A model generated the notes under the pieces. That model was not told the origin of the DNA. It was given only the letters and a program-made list of their open reading frames with translations, and did no database searches. From the NCBI GenBank assembly GCA_963837365.1, contig CAWIMW010000010.1, positions 82,973-146,972 of the forward strand: DNA of 64,000 nt, given 5' to 3'. This DNA comes from CAWBXL01 sp963837365 (GTDB lineage: Bacteria > Acidobacteriota > Terriglobia > Terriglobales > Acidobacteriaceae). Position numbers and translations under genes: made by a program. How positions within the stretch are numbered: the stretch's first letter is position 1; each line of letters starts with the position of its first letter. This document shows positions 1-7,326 of the stretch, piece after piece.

Positions 1-101
1 ACGTGGCCGAGCGAAGCTTCGACCGTGAAGCCTTTCCCCAAATACTTCTGAATGGTTTTCGCCTTAGCCGGCGATTCGACGATGACTAAACCTTTGGACA
101 A
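1..101 (-). CDS. topA: DNA topoisomerase I, 5' end only
   Basis: Reading the minus strand from a TTG at 101-99 gives SKGLVIVESPAKAKTIQKYL followed by GKGFTVEASLGH. This is the Toprim-domain start typical of bacterial topoisomerase I, with the ESPAKAKT motif holding the catalytic glutamate. The gene runs off the window edge, so only about 33 residues are visible. A GAGGGA ribosome-binding site lies four bases before the TTG, which decides the start. The enzyme relaxes negatively supercoiled DNA. dprA followed by topA on one strand is a common bacterial order; here a small four-helix-bundle gene separates them. Confidence 0.88.
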   Translation of the reverse strand, partial: MSKGLVIVESPAKAKTIQKYLGKGFTVEASLGH

Positions 102-174
102 TGTTCCCTCAATGGTATGGTTACTGTTTGTGAAGCTAGCACGAATGGGAGGAAGTCAACAAGTTCGTGAACCA

Positions 175-206
175 AGCTTCTAGCTACTAGCTGCTAGCTC
201 CTAGCC
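175..206. repeat. Heptamer array, left arm of an inverted pair
   Basis: Four consecutive 7-base units of the form AGCTNCT (AGCTTCT, AGCTACT, AGCTGCT, AGCTCCT) followed by a partial unit. The inverted counterpart is at 588-622. The array covers the last codons and the stop (194-196) of the four-helix-bundle gene. Confidence 0.85.
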
Positions 207-571
207 AAATCGGGCACTGTCATCCGCAGCCGTTTTCCTAGGGCAGCCAGCATACGTTGGACTTCCTGCACCCTGGCGTCGAACGCTGCAAACTCCTTTA
301 TTTCGATAAATTTCAAGTCTTTTGCGAGTAAGAGGTGATATTCAAGTTCATTTGCCGATCCTCGAGCGATATTGAGAAAGCGTCTTAGCTCGGCATCAGA
401 TCCACGCCCACATCCTTCAGCAATATTCGCTCCGATAGATGCAGCTGCACGACGCATTTGACTGGTTAATCCGTAAATCTCGTCGCGCGGGAAACCACGA
501 GTTATCTCATAGATTGCGATGGTGAGTTCGTGGGCCTTCACCCAAACTTTAAAATCCTTGAAATCTTCCAT
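194..571 (-). CDS. Four-helix-bundle protein (23S rRNA intervening-sequence / S23 family)
   Basis: A 125-residue all-helical protein with the family's hallmarks: an N-terminal FKVWVKAHEL segment, QMRRAAASIGANIAEG in the middle, and a following helix with FLNIARGSANELEYHL. The family was first seen encoded inside 23S rRNA intervening sequences. Members occur widely as orphan genes, and the Avd accessory protein of diversity-generating retroelements belongs to the same fold group. The biochemical role is unknown; nucleic-acid binding is suspected. Here it lies between dprA and topA on their strand and is enclosed by inverted heptamer arrays; its last residues and stop codon are made of repeat sequence. 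No rRNA or reverse transcriptase is nearby. It could be cargo of a small mobile cassette (inference). Confidence 0.85.
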   Translation of the reverse strand: MEDFKDFKVWVKAHELTIAIYEITRGFPRDEIYGLTSQMRRAAASIGANIAEGCGRGSDAELRRFLNIARGSANELEYHLLLAKDLKFIEIKEFAAFDARVQEVQRMLAALGKRLRMTVPDLARS

Positions 572-587
572 ACTGATCGCCTGTTTT

Positions 588-622
588 AGCTAGCGGCTAG
601 AAGCTAGGAGCTAGAAGCTCTT
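588..622. repeat. Heptamer array, right arm of an inverted pair
   Basis: Five 7-base units (AGCTAGC, GGCTAGA, AGCTAGG, AGCTAGA, AGCTCTT). The reverse complement of the array at 175-206 matches it closely. The dprA stop codon (611-613) lies inside it, as do the codons for the last two DprA residues. Confidence 0.85.
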
Positions 623-1780
623 CACAAAATTCTTCCCCGGCAACTGCTTCACTTTCCCCGCCAATTCAAGCTCAAACATGGCCGCAAATATCTCCGACGA
701 CGATAGTTGCGGTTCCAGGCTTTCGATGATTTCATCCAGCTGCATCGCTTCATCTGACTTCAGTACCGCCAGAATCTTTTTCTCATGCGGCCCCAGCTTG
801 TCGTCCTCGAATAGAGATGCAGTCTGGTTCGCATTCGATTCATCAGGAGATTTCGGTTCGAGCGTAAGTCGCACTTCCACAGGGAGTTCCTCCCAAACGT
901 CCTCCCACGTGGCCACCAGCTTTGCACCCTGTTTGATGAGAGTGTTCGGCCCCCAGGAATTCTTGTTGGTAACATTGCCGGGCACGGCAAAGACCTCGCG
1001 GTTCTGCTCTAAGGCACAGCGAGAAGTGATGCGGGTACCGCTGTATTCGGCAGCTTCGATCACCAGTACGCCAATGGAAATTCCACTAATGATGCGGTTG
1101 CGGATGGGAAAATTCTGGGGTGTGGGGGAAGTACCCAGAGGAAACTCGGAGATTACGGCCCCGCCCAGCGATAGTAGTTGTTCGACCAGACGCCGGTTTT
1201 CCTTGGGATACACCACATCGGCTCCGGTTCCGAACACGGCAACCGTCTTTCCCTTCGCGGCAATTGCCCCGCGATGCGCAGCCGAGTCAACGCCCCTCGC
1301 CAATCCACTAAAAACCACTAGCCCGCGCGCGGCAAGATCACAAGCCAGCCGTTCTGCCATGCCGGTTCCATACGGGGTGGGATGGCGCGTCCCTACCACC
1401 GCGACCCCTGGCCGCGACAAGGCTTCGACCGAACCTTGTATATAAAGGATGAGCGGCGGATCGTAGATCTGTCGAAGGGTAGCCGGATAGGCCGGATCGT
1501 CGAGTGCGACAAGGTGGATTCCGGTCGAAGACGCTCGGGCCTGTTCCTCATGGGCGAGTTCCAGCGAACGCCCGGTGCCCAGCGATTGCGCCGAAACCGC
1601 CGGAATGCCTGTGGCCTCGAGTTCCGTCAGCGTTGCGCGAAAGACCGCTTCGATCCCGCCCAAAAGCTCGACCAGGCGCCGTGACCGAGTAGGCCCCAAA
1701 CCAGGAGTCAGGGTAATCGCAAGCCATTCCGCAGTATGCCCGCTGATATTGAATGATGGGATGACCGCAACGTCCGCCAC
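611..1780 (-). CDS. dprA: DNA-processing protein DprA (Smf)
   Basis: DprA binds incoming single-stranded DNA during natural transformation and loads RecA. After an N-terminal helical region the Rossmann-like domain shows GVAVVGTRHPTPYG, FSGLARGVDSAAH, GTGADVVYP, SEFPLGTSP, NFPIRNRIISG and VFAVPGN, all typical of the family. A C-terminal winged-helix segment (LGPHEKKILAVL...) is present. The GTG at 1780 is preferred because GGAGG lies five bases upstream; an ATG at 1849 in the same frame has no such site. The 3' end runs into a heptamer repeat that supplies the stop. It is divergent from mqnA. Confidence 0.92.
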   Translation of the reverse strand: MADVAVIPSFNISGHTAEWLAITLTPGLGPTRSRRLVELLGGIEAVFRATLTELEATGIPAVSAQSLGTGRSLELAHEEQARASSTGIHLVALDDPAYPATLRQIYDPPLILYIQGSVEALSRPGVAVVGTRHPTPYGTGMAERLACDLAARGLVVFSGLARGVDSAAHRGAIAAKGKTVAVFGTGADVVYPKENRRLVEQLLSLGGAVISEFPLGTSPTPQNFPIRNRIISGISIGVLVIEAAEYSGTRITSRCALEQNREVFAVPGNVTNKNSWGPNTLIKQGAKLVATWEDVWEELPVEVRLTLEPKSPDESNANQTASLFEDDKLGPHEKKILAVLKSDEAMQLDEIIESLEPQLSSSEIFAAMFELELAGKVKQLPGKNFVKSF

Positions 1781-1883
1781 AAACACCTCCGGCTGTCTAT
1801 CGGCGGACTGTATACATGGGAGGAAAGCCCCGTCAAGGTTACATGTCACAAGCTGTTAAAATTCTGGTTAGCTTACTTCCATA

Positions 1884-2720
1884 ATGAGACAGCTACGAAT
1901 CTCCGCCATTTCGTACCTCAATACCGCACCTCTTATGTGGGATTTTGAGCATGGGGATGCAGGCAGGGATTTCGATATTTCCTACACAGTCCCATCTGCG
2001 TGCGCGGCGGATTTGCAAAATGGGATTGCGGATATCGGGATCATCCCCGCAGCCGCCTATACCACCGTTCCTAACTTGGTGATCCTTCCCGGCGTGGCCA
2101 TCGCGTCACGTCGCGCGGTACGTTCCATTTTGCTGGTTAGCAAAGTTCCGATTGAGAACATCCAGAACGTGGCTCTAGATACTTCTTCGCTCACATCGGT
2201 GGCGCTGGTCAAAGTTCTGTTTGCCAAATGGTGGGGTGGAGAAAGAGCGTACACGCCGATGCAGCCAAGTCTCGAGCAAATGTTGGAAAAGCATGAAGCT
2301 GCGTTATTGATCGGAGACCCGGCACTCAAGGTCGACCGCTCGCGATATTTCACCTTCGACTTGGCGGAAGAATGGCAGCGATTTACAGGTAAGCCTTTTG
2401 TTTTCGCGTTTTGGGCGGTACGGCAGGAAGCCTTGAAACAAGCTGCTCCGGGTTTAGATTTGACCGCAATTTTTCAGAAATCGCGGGACCGCGGCCTTAC
2501 CTCTGAAGCTCTCGGAACGATCTCCAGGGAATGGGCTCCGAAGGTAGGCCTGAGCCCAGAAGATGTCCGCAGCTATCTGACAGAAAACATCCACTACCAT
2601 CTCGATTCCGCAAGCATTGACGGGCTTCAGCTCTTTTACCGTTACGCCCACGCATGCGGGGCCTTGCCGATGGCGCCTGCCCTGGATTTTATGGATGTAT
2701 CCAAGCCCGCGCTGATCTAG
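1884..2720 (+). CDS. mqnA: Chorismate dehydratase MqnA (futalosine menaquinone pathway)
   Basis: MqnA turns chorismate into 3-enolpyruvylbenzoate, the first step of futalosine-dependent menaquinone synthesis in the cytoplasm. The 278-residue product begins RISAISYLNTAPL and contains PSACAADLQNGIADIGIIP, RSILLVSK and LIGDPAL, the conserved blocks of this periplasmic-binding-protein-like fold. Length is normal for the family. It is divergent from dprA with a short shared upstream region. Two later-pathway genes, mqnC (4.3 kb) and mqnD (9.5 kb), lie on the same strand but are not contiguous. MqnB and MqnE are not in the window. Confidence 0.92.
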   Translation: MRQLRISAISYLNTAPLMWDFEHGDAGRDFDISYTVPSACAADLQNGIADIGIIPAAAYTTVPNLVILPGVAIASRRAVRSILLVSKVPIENIQNVALDTSSLTSVALVKVLFAKWWGGERAYTPMQPSLEQMLEKHEAALLIGDPALKVDRSRYFTFDLAEEWQRFTGKPFVFAFWAVRQEALKQAAPGLDLTAIFQKSRDRGLTSEALGTISREWAPKVGLSPEDVRSYLTENIHYHLDSASIDGLQLFYRYAHACGALPMAPALDFMDVSKPALI

Positions 2721-2739
2721 AGTTGAGAGAAAGTCAAAA

Positions 2740-2956
2740 GCATTCACCACAGAGGGCACAGGGGAACCACAGGGTAGTGGTGCAGTTTGAACGAACAACC
2801 CTTTTGTCATTTCGACGATTCGCGAAGCGAAGAGGAGGAATCTGCTTTTGGCCGGCAGCTCTTGTGCCCTGTCCAGGAAAACAGATTCCTCCGCGTCGCT
2901 CCGCGACTTGTCGGAATGACAAAAAGGACCAGCGTAGTCAAACTGGAACACTACCC
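2740..2956. repeat. Nested composite palindrome, copy 1
   Basis: This fills most of the gap between mqnA and the next gene. An inner inverted repeat (2806-2920) has arms starting GTCATTTCGACG and ending TCGGAATGAC, with AGGAGGAATCTGCT answered by CAGATTCCTCC inside. An outer inverted repeat surrounds it: GGGTAGTGGTGCAGTTTGA at 2772 answered by TCAAACTGGAACACTACCC ending at 2956, two mismatches. The inner core recurs at 4156-4271; the outer arm recurs at 21.26 kb around a different core. Short open frames here are translations of the repeat. Confidence 0.85.
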
Positions 2957-3039
2957 GATCTAGCGCCCACTCCTGAGATTGCGCGATACTGATGTATCAT
3001 CGAGTGATCTTCTGGCCTCCGCATTGTGGGCTAAAAAAA

Positions 3040-4140
3040 ATGAAAACTCCCTGGCTTACGCGCTTCTTCTTTGCGCTGTTTATCCCCGCGTTTTCGCTTC
3101 TCCTGCACAGTCAAACCGAGCAACATCTGCTCTATGTCGCCAGTCCGGGAATCCGCAACTACACAGAGTACGGTGGAGTCGGGATTCTGGTCTTCGATAT
3201 TGACCACGGCTACAAATTCGTCCGCCGGATTCCGACCTGGAATGTCCCGAATGATGACAAGCCGGAAAATGTCAAAGGCATCGCGGCCAGCGCCAAAACC
3301 GGTTTGGTATACGTAACGGAGTTAGAGCGCACGATTGCGATTGATGCGGTTACAGGAAAAGTGATCTGGGACAAAGCTTTTCAGGGGGGTTGCGACCGGC
3401 TGGCCATTTCGCCGGATGGCAAGCTGTTGTACATCCCTCAATTTGAGGGCGGCATCTGGCATGTAGTGGATGCGAAAACTGGAGACGTGATCAGCTCAAT
3501 CACCACCGACTCCGGCTCGCACAATACGATTTATTCCGCCGATGGCCGGTATGTGTATCTGGCTGGCCTGAGGTCACCGATCCTTTCCGTTGTGAATGCC
3601 ACGACTAAGACCGTGCAGAGTCACGTTGGCCCATTCTCTGACTCAATTCGTCCGTTTACGGTGAACGGGAAAAACTCGCTGGCTTTCGTCAATGTGAATG
3701 GCCTGCTGGGCTTCGAAGTGGGAAACCTTAAGACTGGGAAGAAGCTATATCGGGTTGAAGTTGAGGGCTACCAGCCCGGCAAGGTCAAACGCCATGGCTG
3801 CCCGAGCCATGGTATTGCCCTGACGCCGGATGAGAAGGAACTTTGGGTGGCGGACTGCGCAAATGAGGCGATCCACGTGTTCGACGCTACCGTGATGCCA
3901 CCGAAGCAGAAAACCAGCATCAAGCTGCGGGATTGTGTGGGCTGGATCAGCTTCAGTATGGACGGCAAGACTGGGTATTCTTCCACCGGCGAGATTGTGG
4001 ATGTGGCAAGCAAGAAAATTATCGCCAGTCTGCAAGATGAGGACGGCCGCCAAGTCCAGAGTGAGAAGTTGTTGGATTTGACCATTGCGCACGGGAAAGT
4101 GGTAAAGGCGGGGAACCAGTTTGGAGCGGGAGCTAGGTAG
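3040..4140 (+). CDS. Secreted YVTN-type beta-propeller protein
   Basis: The 366-residue product has a signal peptide (MKTPWLTRFFFALFIPAF) and a series of beta-propeller blades. Blade motifs include LAISPDGKLLYIP, YSADGRYVYLAG, ALTPDEKELWVAD and FSMDGKTGYSS, characteristic of YVTN/lactonase-like propellers. The start at 3040 is preferred over an upstream ATG at 2992 because it places the positively charged signal-peptide start first. No catalytic residues can be assigned and the ligand is unknown. It stands alone between two palindromic repeats and probably functions in the periplasm. Confidence 0.75.
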   Translation: MKTPWLTRFFFALFIPAFSLLLHSQTEQHLLYVASPGIRNYTEYGGVGILVFDIDHGYKFVRRIPTWNVPNDDKPENVKGIAASAKTGLVYVTELERTIAIDAVTGKVIWDKAFQGGCDRLAISPDGKLLYIPQFEGGIWHVVDAKTGDVISSITTDSGSHNTIYSADGRYVYLAGLRSPILSVVNATTKTVQSHVGPFSDSIRPFTVNGKNSLAFVNVNGLLGFEVGNLKTGKKLYRVEVEGYQPGKVKRHGCPSHGIALTPDEKELWVADCANEAIHVFDATVMPPKQKTSIKLRDCVGWISFSMDGKTGYSSTGEIVDVASKKIIASLQDEDGRQVQSEKLLDLTIAHGKVVKAGNQFGAGAR

Positions 4141-4155
4141 CGAACTACACTCTTA

Positions 4156-4271
4156 GTCATTCCGACAAGGAGCGTAGCGACAAGGAGGAATCTGCTGTGT
4201 GCGGACAGCGTTTGTAGTGCAGTCCAGGAAAGCAGATTCCTCCTCTTCGCTCCGCGAATCGTCGGAATGAC
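4156..4271. repeat. Palindrome, copy 2 (same core as 2806-2920)
   Basis: An inverted repeat from GTCATTCCGACAAGG to GTCGGAATGAC, with AGGAGGAATCTGCT and AGCAGATTCCTCCT as inner arms. It is nearly the same as the core at 2806-2920. It starts just after the stop codon of the propeller gene and ends about 40 bases before mqnC. Confidence 0.88.
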
Positions 4272-4310
4272 AAAGGCTTGAGCCGTCCGTTAAAATTGTC
4301 AGTGACGCTA

Positions 4311-5357
4311 ATGTCCCTGACCAAAGCACAAGCCCTTGAACTGTTCCAATCCGACGACCTTATTGGCATCGGCATGGAAGCCGATGCGGTGCGCCGAAAG
4401 CTGCATCCTGAGGGCGTGGCTACGTACGTCATCGACCGCAACATCAATTACACGAATTTCTGCACTGAGTATTGCACCTTCTGCGCCTTCTATCGTCCGC
4501 TGAAAGGCCCTGCCGCTAAAGAAGGGTACATTCTCGACTTCGACACCATCTACGACAAGATTCGCGAGACTGTTGAAATGGGCGGCACGGGGGTATTAAT
4601 GCAGGGCGGCCTGCATCCTGACCTCAAAATCGATTGGCACGAGCAGATGCTGCGCGGCATCAAGCAGCGGTTTCCGCAGGTCCATCTGCATTGCTACTCT
4701 GCATCGGAAATCATCGCCATCGCCGAATACAGCGGGCTGACCATTCGCGACACGATCTCCAAGCTGCGCGATGCGGGTCTCGACTCAATTCCCGGTGGAG
4801 GAGCCGAGATTCTTGACGATGAAGTGCGCTACAAAATTGCTCGATTGAAGTGTTTGACTGAAGATTGGCTCAACGTCCACCGCACGGCCCATCAACTCGG
4901 CATGCGCACCACTGCCACCATGATGTTTGGCGTGGGCGAAAATCATGAGAACCGCATCAACCACTTTCAAAAGCTCTACGAATTGCAGGAGGAAACCGGA
5001 GGATTCACCGCGTTCATCCCCTGGAGCTTTCAACCGCAGAACACGGCTTTAGGCGGACGGCACTGGGAAGAGGCCACGGCGGTCGAGTATCTGAAAGTGT
5101 TGGCCATTTCCCGACTGTATCTTTCCAACTTCCTCAACGTCCAGTCCAGCTGGGTTACACAAGGGCTGAAGGTCTGCCAGATGGGATTGCGTTTCGGCGG
5201 AAATGATGTCGGTTCGGTCATGCTGGAGGAAAACGTTGTTCGTGCTGCAGGGGTCACCAACTGCACAACAGAAGAGGAATTGCGGCGAATCATCCGTGAT
5301 GCCGGTTTCAAACCAGCCCAACGCGATACCTTGTATCGCACCTATTTTCTCAATTGA
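4311..5357 (+). CDS. mqnC: Cyclic dehypoxanthine futalosine synthase MqnC (radical SAM)
   Basis: This radical-SAM enzyme cyclises dehypoxanthine futalosine in the futalosine menaquinone pathway. The CTEYCTFC motif (CxxxCxxC) that binds the 4Fe-4S cluster follows RNINYTNF and precedes AFYRPL, the MqnC signature that separates it from MqnE. MQGGLHPDL, HCYSASEI and DSIPGGGAEI are also family blocks. The start at 4311 gives MSLTKAQALELF, the usual N-terminus; the in-frame ATG-type start at 4278 is closer to the upstream palindrome and less likely. Together with mqnA and mqnD it shows that the organism makes menaquinone by the futalosine route. Confidence 0.92.
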   Translation: MSLTKAQALELFQSDDLIGIGMEADAVRRKLHPEGVATYVIDRNINYTNFCTEYCTFCAFYRPLKGPAAKEGYILDFDTIYDKIRETVEMGGTGVLMQGGLHPDLKIDWHEQMLRGIKQRFPQVHLHCYSASEIIAIAEYSGLTIRDTISKLRDAGLDSIPGGGAEILDDEVRYKIARLKCLTEDWLNVHRTAHQLGMRTTATMMFGVGENHENRINHFQKLYELQEETGGFTAFIPWSFQPQNTALGGRHWEEATAVEYLKVLAISRLYLSNFLNVQSSWVTQGLKVCQMGLRFGGNDVGSVMLEENVVRAAGVTNCTTEEELRRIIRDAGFKPAQRDTLYRTYFLN

Positions 5358-5498
5358 CCGTTCCCGCTACAACAATCGTAACTAACTGAAATAAAAACCT
5401 TTTATCAGCTACAGGCATCCAAATATAGTCCAGATCAGGTAGAATGTTGGCCTCCTTAAGGTTGCAGCCCGCAGAAAGGGTACCCTCTGCTTAGCACT

Positions 5499-7112
5499 TT
5501 GAATGCGTTTCCCGTTTTGGCAATGTTTCTTGCCAACCATGGGCTTGGCCAGTACATCCGCCAGCATTTTTTTGACCGGACATTCCAGGGGCTTTACCAG
5601 GTCAATGCGTTTGACCTGATGCTGCTGATTCCCTACTTCGTCGTTCTTGTGCTGCTTGCGTCCTATGGAGTCCATCGTTACGTTCTGGTCTACCTCTATT
5701 ACAAGCACAAGAAGAACCGCACCACGGAACCGCCAAGCCGGTTTGCCGAGTTGCCCCGAGTTACGGTGCAGCTGCCGATTTTCAATGAGCAATTCGTGGT
5801 CGAGCGGCTCTTGGATTCGATCTGCCGCCTGGATTATCCCTTGGACAAACTCGATATCCAGGTGCTGGATGATTCGACGGATGAGACTCAGGCGGTGGCC
5901 CGCGGACTGGTGGAGCACTATGCCGCAAAAGGGCTCCCTATTTTTTACCTGCATCGCATCAATCGCGAAGGGTTCAAGGCAGGCGCACTGGCTGAGGGCC
6001 TGAAGACAGCCAAGGGCGAATTCGTCGCCATCTTCGATGCGGATTTTGTGCCGCCGAAAGACTTTCTGTTGCGGACCATCGACCAATTCACCAATCCCCA
6101 AATCGGAATGGTGCAGACCCGCTGGACACATATCAACCGTCATTACTCCTTTTTGACGGAAGTAGAAGCCATCCTGCTGGACGGCCATTTTGTGCTTGAG
6201 CACTCCGGCCGTGCGGGACACAAGGTATTTTTTAATTTCAACGGGACTGCGGGAGTGTGGCGGCGTCAGGCCATTGAAGACGCGGGCGGATGGGAACACG
6301 ACACACTCACCGAAGATACTGACCTTTCCTATCGCGCACAGCTGGCGGGATGGAAGTTTGTTTATCTACAGGACGTGGAGTGCCCGGCTGAGCTGCCCGT
6401 AGAAATGACGGCGTTCAAGACGCAGCAAGCCCGCTGGGCCAAGGGCCTGATCCAGACGGCGAAGAAAATCCTTCCCCGGGTTTTGAAGAGCGATCAGCCA
6501 TTCCGGGTGAAGGCAGAGGCGTGGTATCACCTGACCGCCAACCTGAGCTATCCGCTGATGATTGTGCTGTCCGTGCTGCTGCTGCCGGCCATGATCATCC
6601 GTTTTTATCAGGGCTGGTTTCAGATGCTCTACATTGACCTGCCGCTGTTTATGGCCTCAACGTTGTCTATTTCCAGTTTTTACTTGGTGTCGCAAAGAGA
6701 ATTGTTCCCTCGGACCTGGCCGCGGGCGTTGCTTTATCTTCCTTTCTTGATGGCGCTGGGGATCGGCCTGACCATCACCAATACCCGAGCGGTCCTGGAA
6801 GCCTTAATTGGCAAACAAACGGCGTTTGCGCGCACGCCCAAGTATCGCGTAGAAACAAAAATGGACAAGGCGATGGCCAGGAAGTATCGCCGCCGCCTGG
6901 GCTGGGTGCCGTGGGTCGAGTTGCTGATTGGATCGTATTTCGCGCTGGCGATCTACTACGCCGTGGACAATGACAATCTGTTGACGGTGCCCTTTCTTGC
7001 GCTGTTTGTGATCGGATACTGGTATACGGGTCTGATGTCGCTGTTTCAGGGACGGTTCTCAGGGTTCTCGCTTACTGGGGACCATACCAAGCCGTTTCCG
7101 GTGGGGGTCTAA
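5499..7112 (+). CDS. Membrane glycosyltransferase family 2 (cellulose/mannan-synthase-like)
   Basis: A processive-type GT2 of 537 residues. An N-terminal membrane segment (DLMLLIPYFVVLVLLASYG) precedes the catalytic domain, which starts PRVTVQLPIFNEQFVV. The domain carries DDSTDET, DADF, TEDTDLSYR and QQARW, the D,D,D,QxxRW set of cellulose-synthase-like enzymes. Several C-terminal membrane helices follow. The product may be a beta-linked polysaccharide or glycolipid, but the sequence does not show which. No BcsB, BcsC or PilZ partner is adjacent. The start is uncertain (TTG at 5499, or ATG at 5523). Confidence 0.85.
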   Translation: MNAFPVLAMFLANHGLGQYIRQHFFDRTFQGLYQVNAFDLMLLIPYFVVLVLLASYGVHRYVLVYLYYKHKKNRTTEPPSRFAELPRVTVQLPIFNEQFVVERLLDSICRLDYPLDKLDIQVLDDSTDETQAVARGLVEHYAAKGLPIFYLHRINREGFKAGALAEGLKTAKGEFVAIFDADFVPPKDFLLRTIDQFTNPQIGMVQTRWTHINRHYSFLTEVEAILLDGHFVLEHSGRAGHKVFFNFNGTAGVWRRQAIEDAGGWEHDTLTEDTDLSYRAQLAGWKFVYLQDVECPAELPVEMTAFKTQQARWAKGLIQTAKKILPRVLKSDQPFRVKAEAWYHLTANLSYPLMIVLSVLLLPAMIIRFYQGWFQMLYIDLPLFMASTLSISSFYLVSQRELFPRTWPRALLYLPFLMALGIGLTITNTRAVLEALIGKQTAFARTPKYRVETKMDKAMARKYRRRLGWVPWVELLIGSYFALAIYYAVDNDNLLTVPFLALFVIGYWYTGLMSLFQGRFSGFSLTGDHTKPFPVGV

Positions 7113-7115
7113 CAT

Positions 7116-7325
7116 CGAAAGCCGCGAAGCGGCGTAAGAATGTAGCCCAGGGCGCAAGCCCTGGGTTCGCCGAAAAATCGTTAGCCCTGTAAGGGCGACG
7201 GAGACTCAAGGACGGACTCACATGAAATCTTCATTTTCTTTCGCGCCTTCGGCGCTTGGTCGGTCGTTCGCTTACCCAGGGCTCACGCCCTGGGCTGCAT
7301 TCTTACGCCGCTTCGCGGCTTTTCG
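7116..7325. repeat. Long inverted repeat with nested hairpins, copy 1
   Basis: Arms: GCCGCGAAGCGGCGTAAGAA, then GTAGCCCAGGGCGCAAGCCC on the left; ACCCAGGGCTCACGCCC, then TTCTTACGCCGCTTCGCGGC on the right. Each arm also forms its own small hairpins. It begins three bases after the glycosyltransferase stop and ends one base before the next start codon. A related copy is at 16676-16900. Confidence 0.88.
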
Positions 7326-7326
7326 C

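Noticed and set aside
175..622. Diversity-generating retroelement, because Avd is related to the four-helix protein
   Set aside because: No reverse transcriptase, template/variable repeat pair or target gene is present.
678..1445. 255-codon plus-strand frame opposite dprA
   Set aside because: Ser/Pro-rich antisense shadow of dprA.
2454..2992. Frames on both strands over the first composite palindrome
   Set aside because: They overlap mqnA and the repeat; peptides with RRGGICF recur at 4157-4447 only because the DNA repeat recurs.
5409..6299. 296-codon minus-strand frame opposite the glycosyltransferase
   Set aside because: Antisense shadow of a strongly conserved GT2 gene; no family resemblance.
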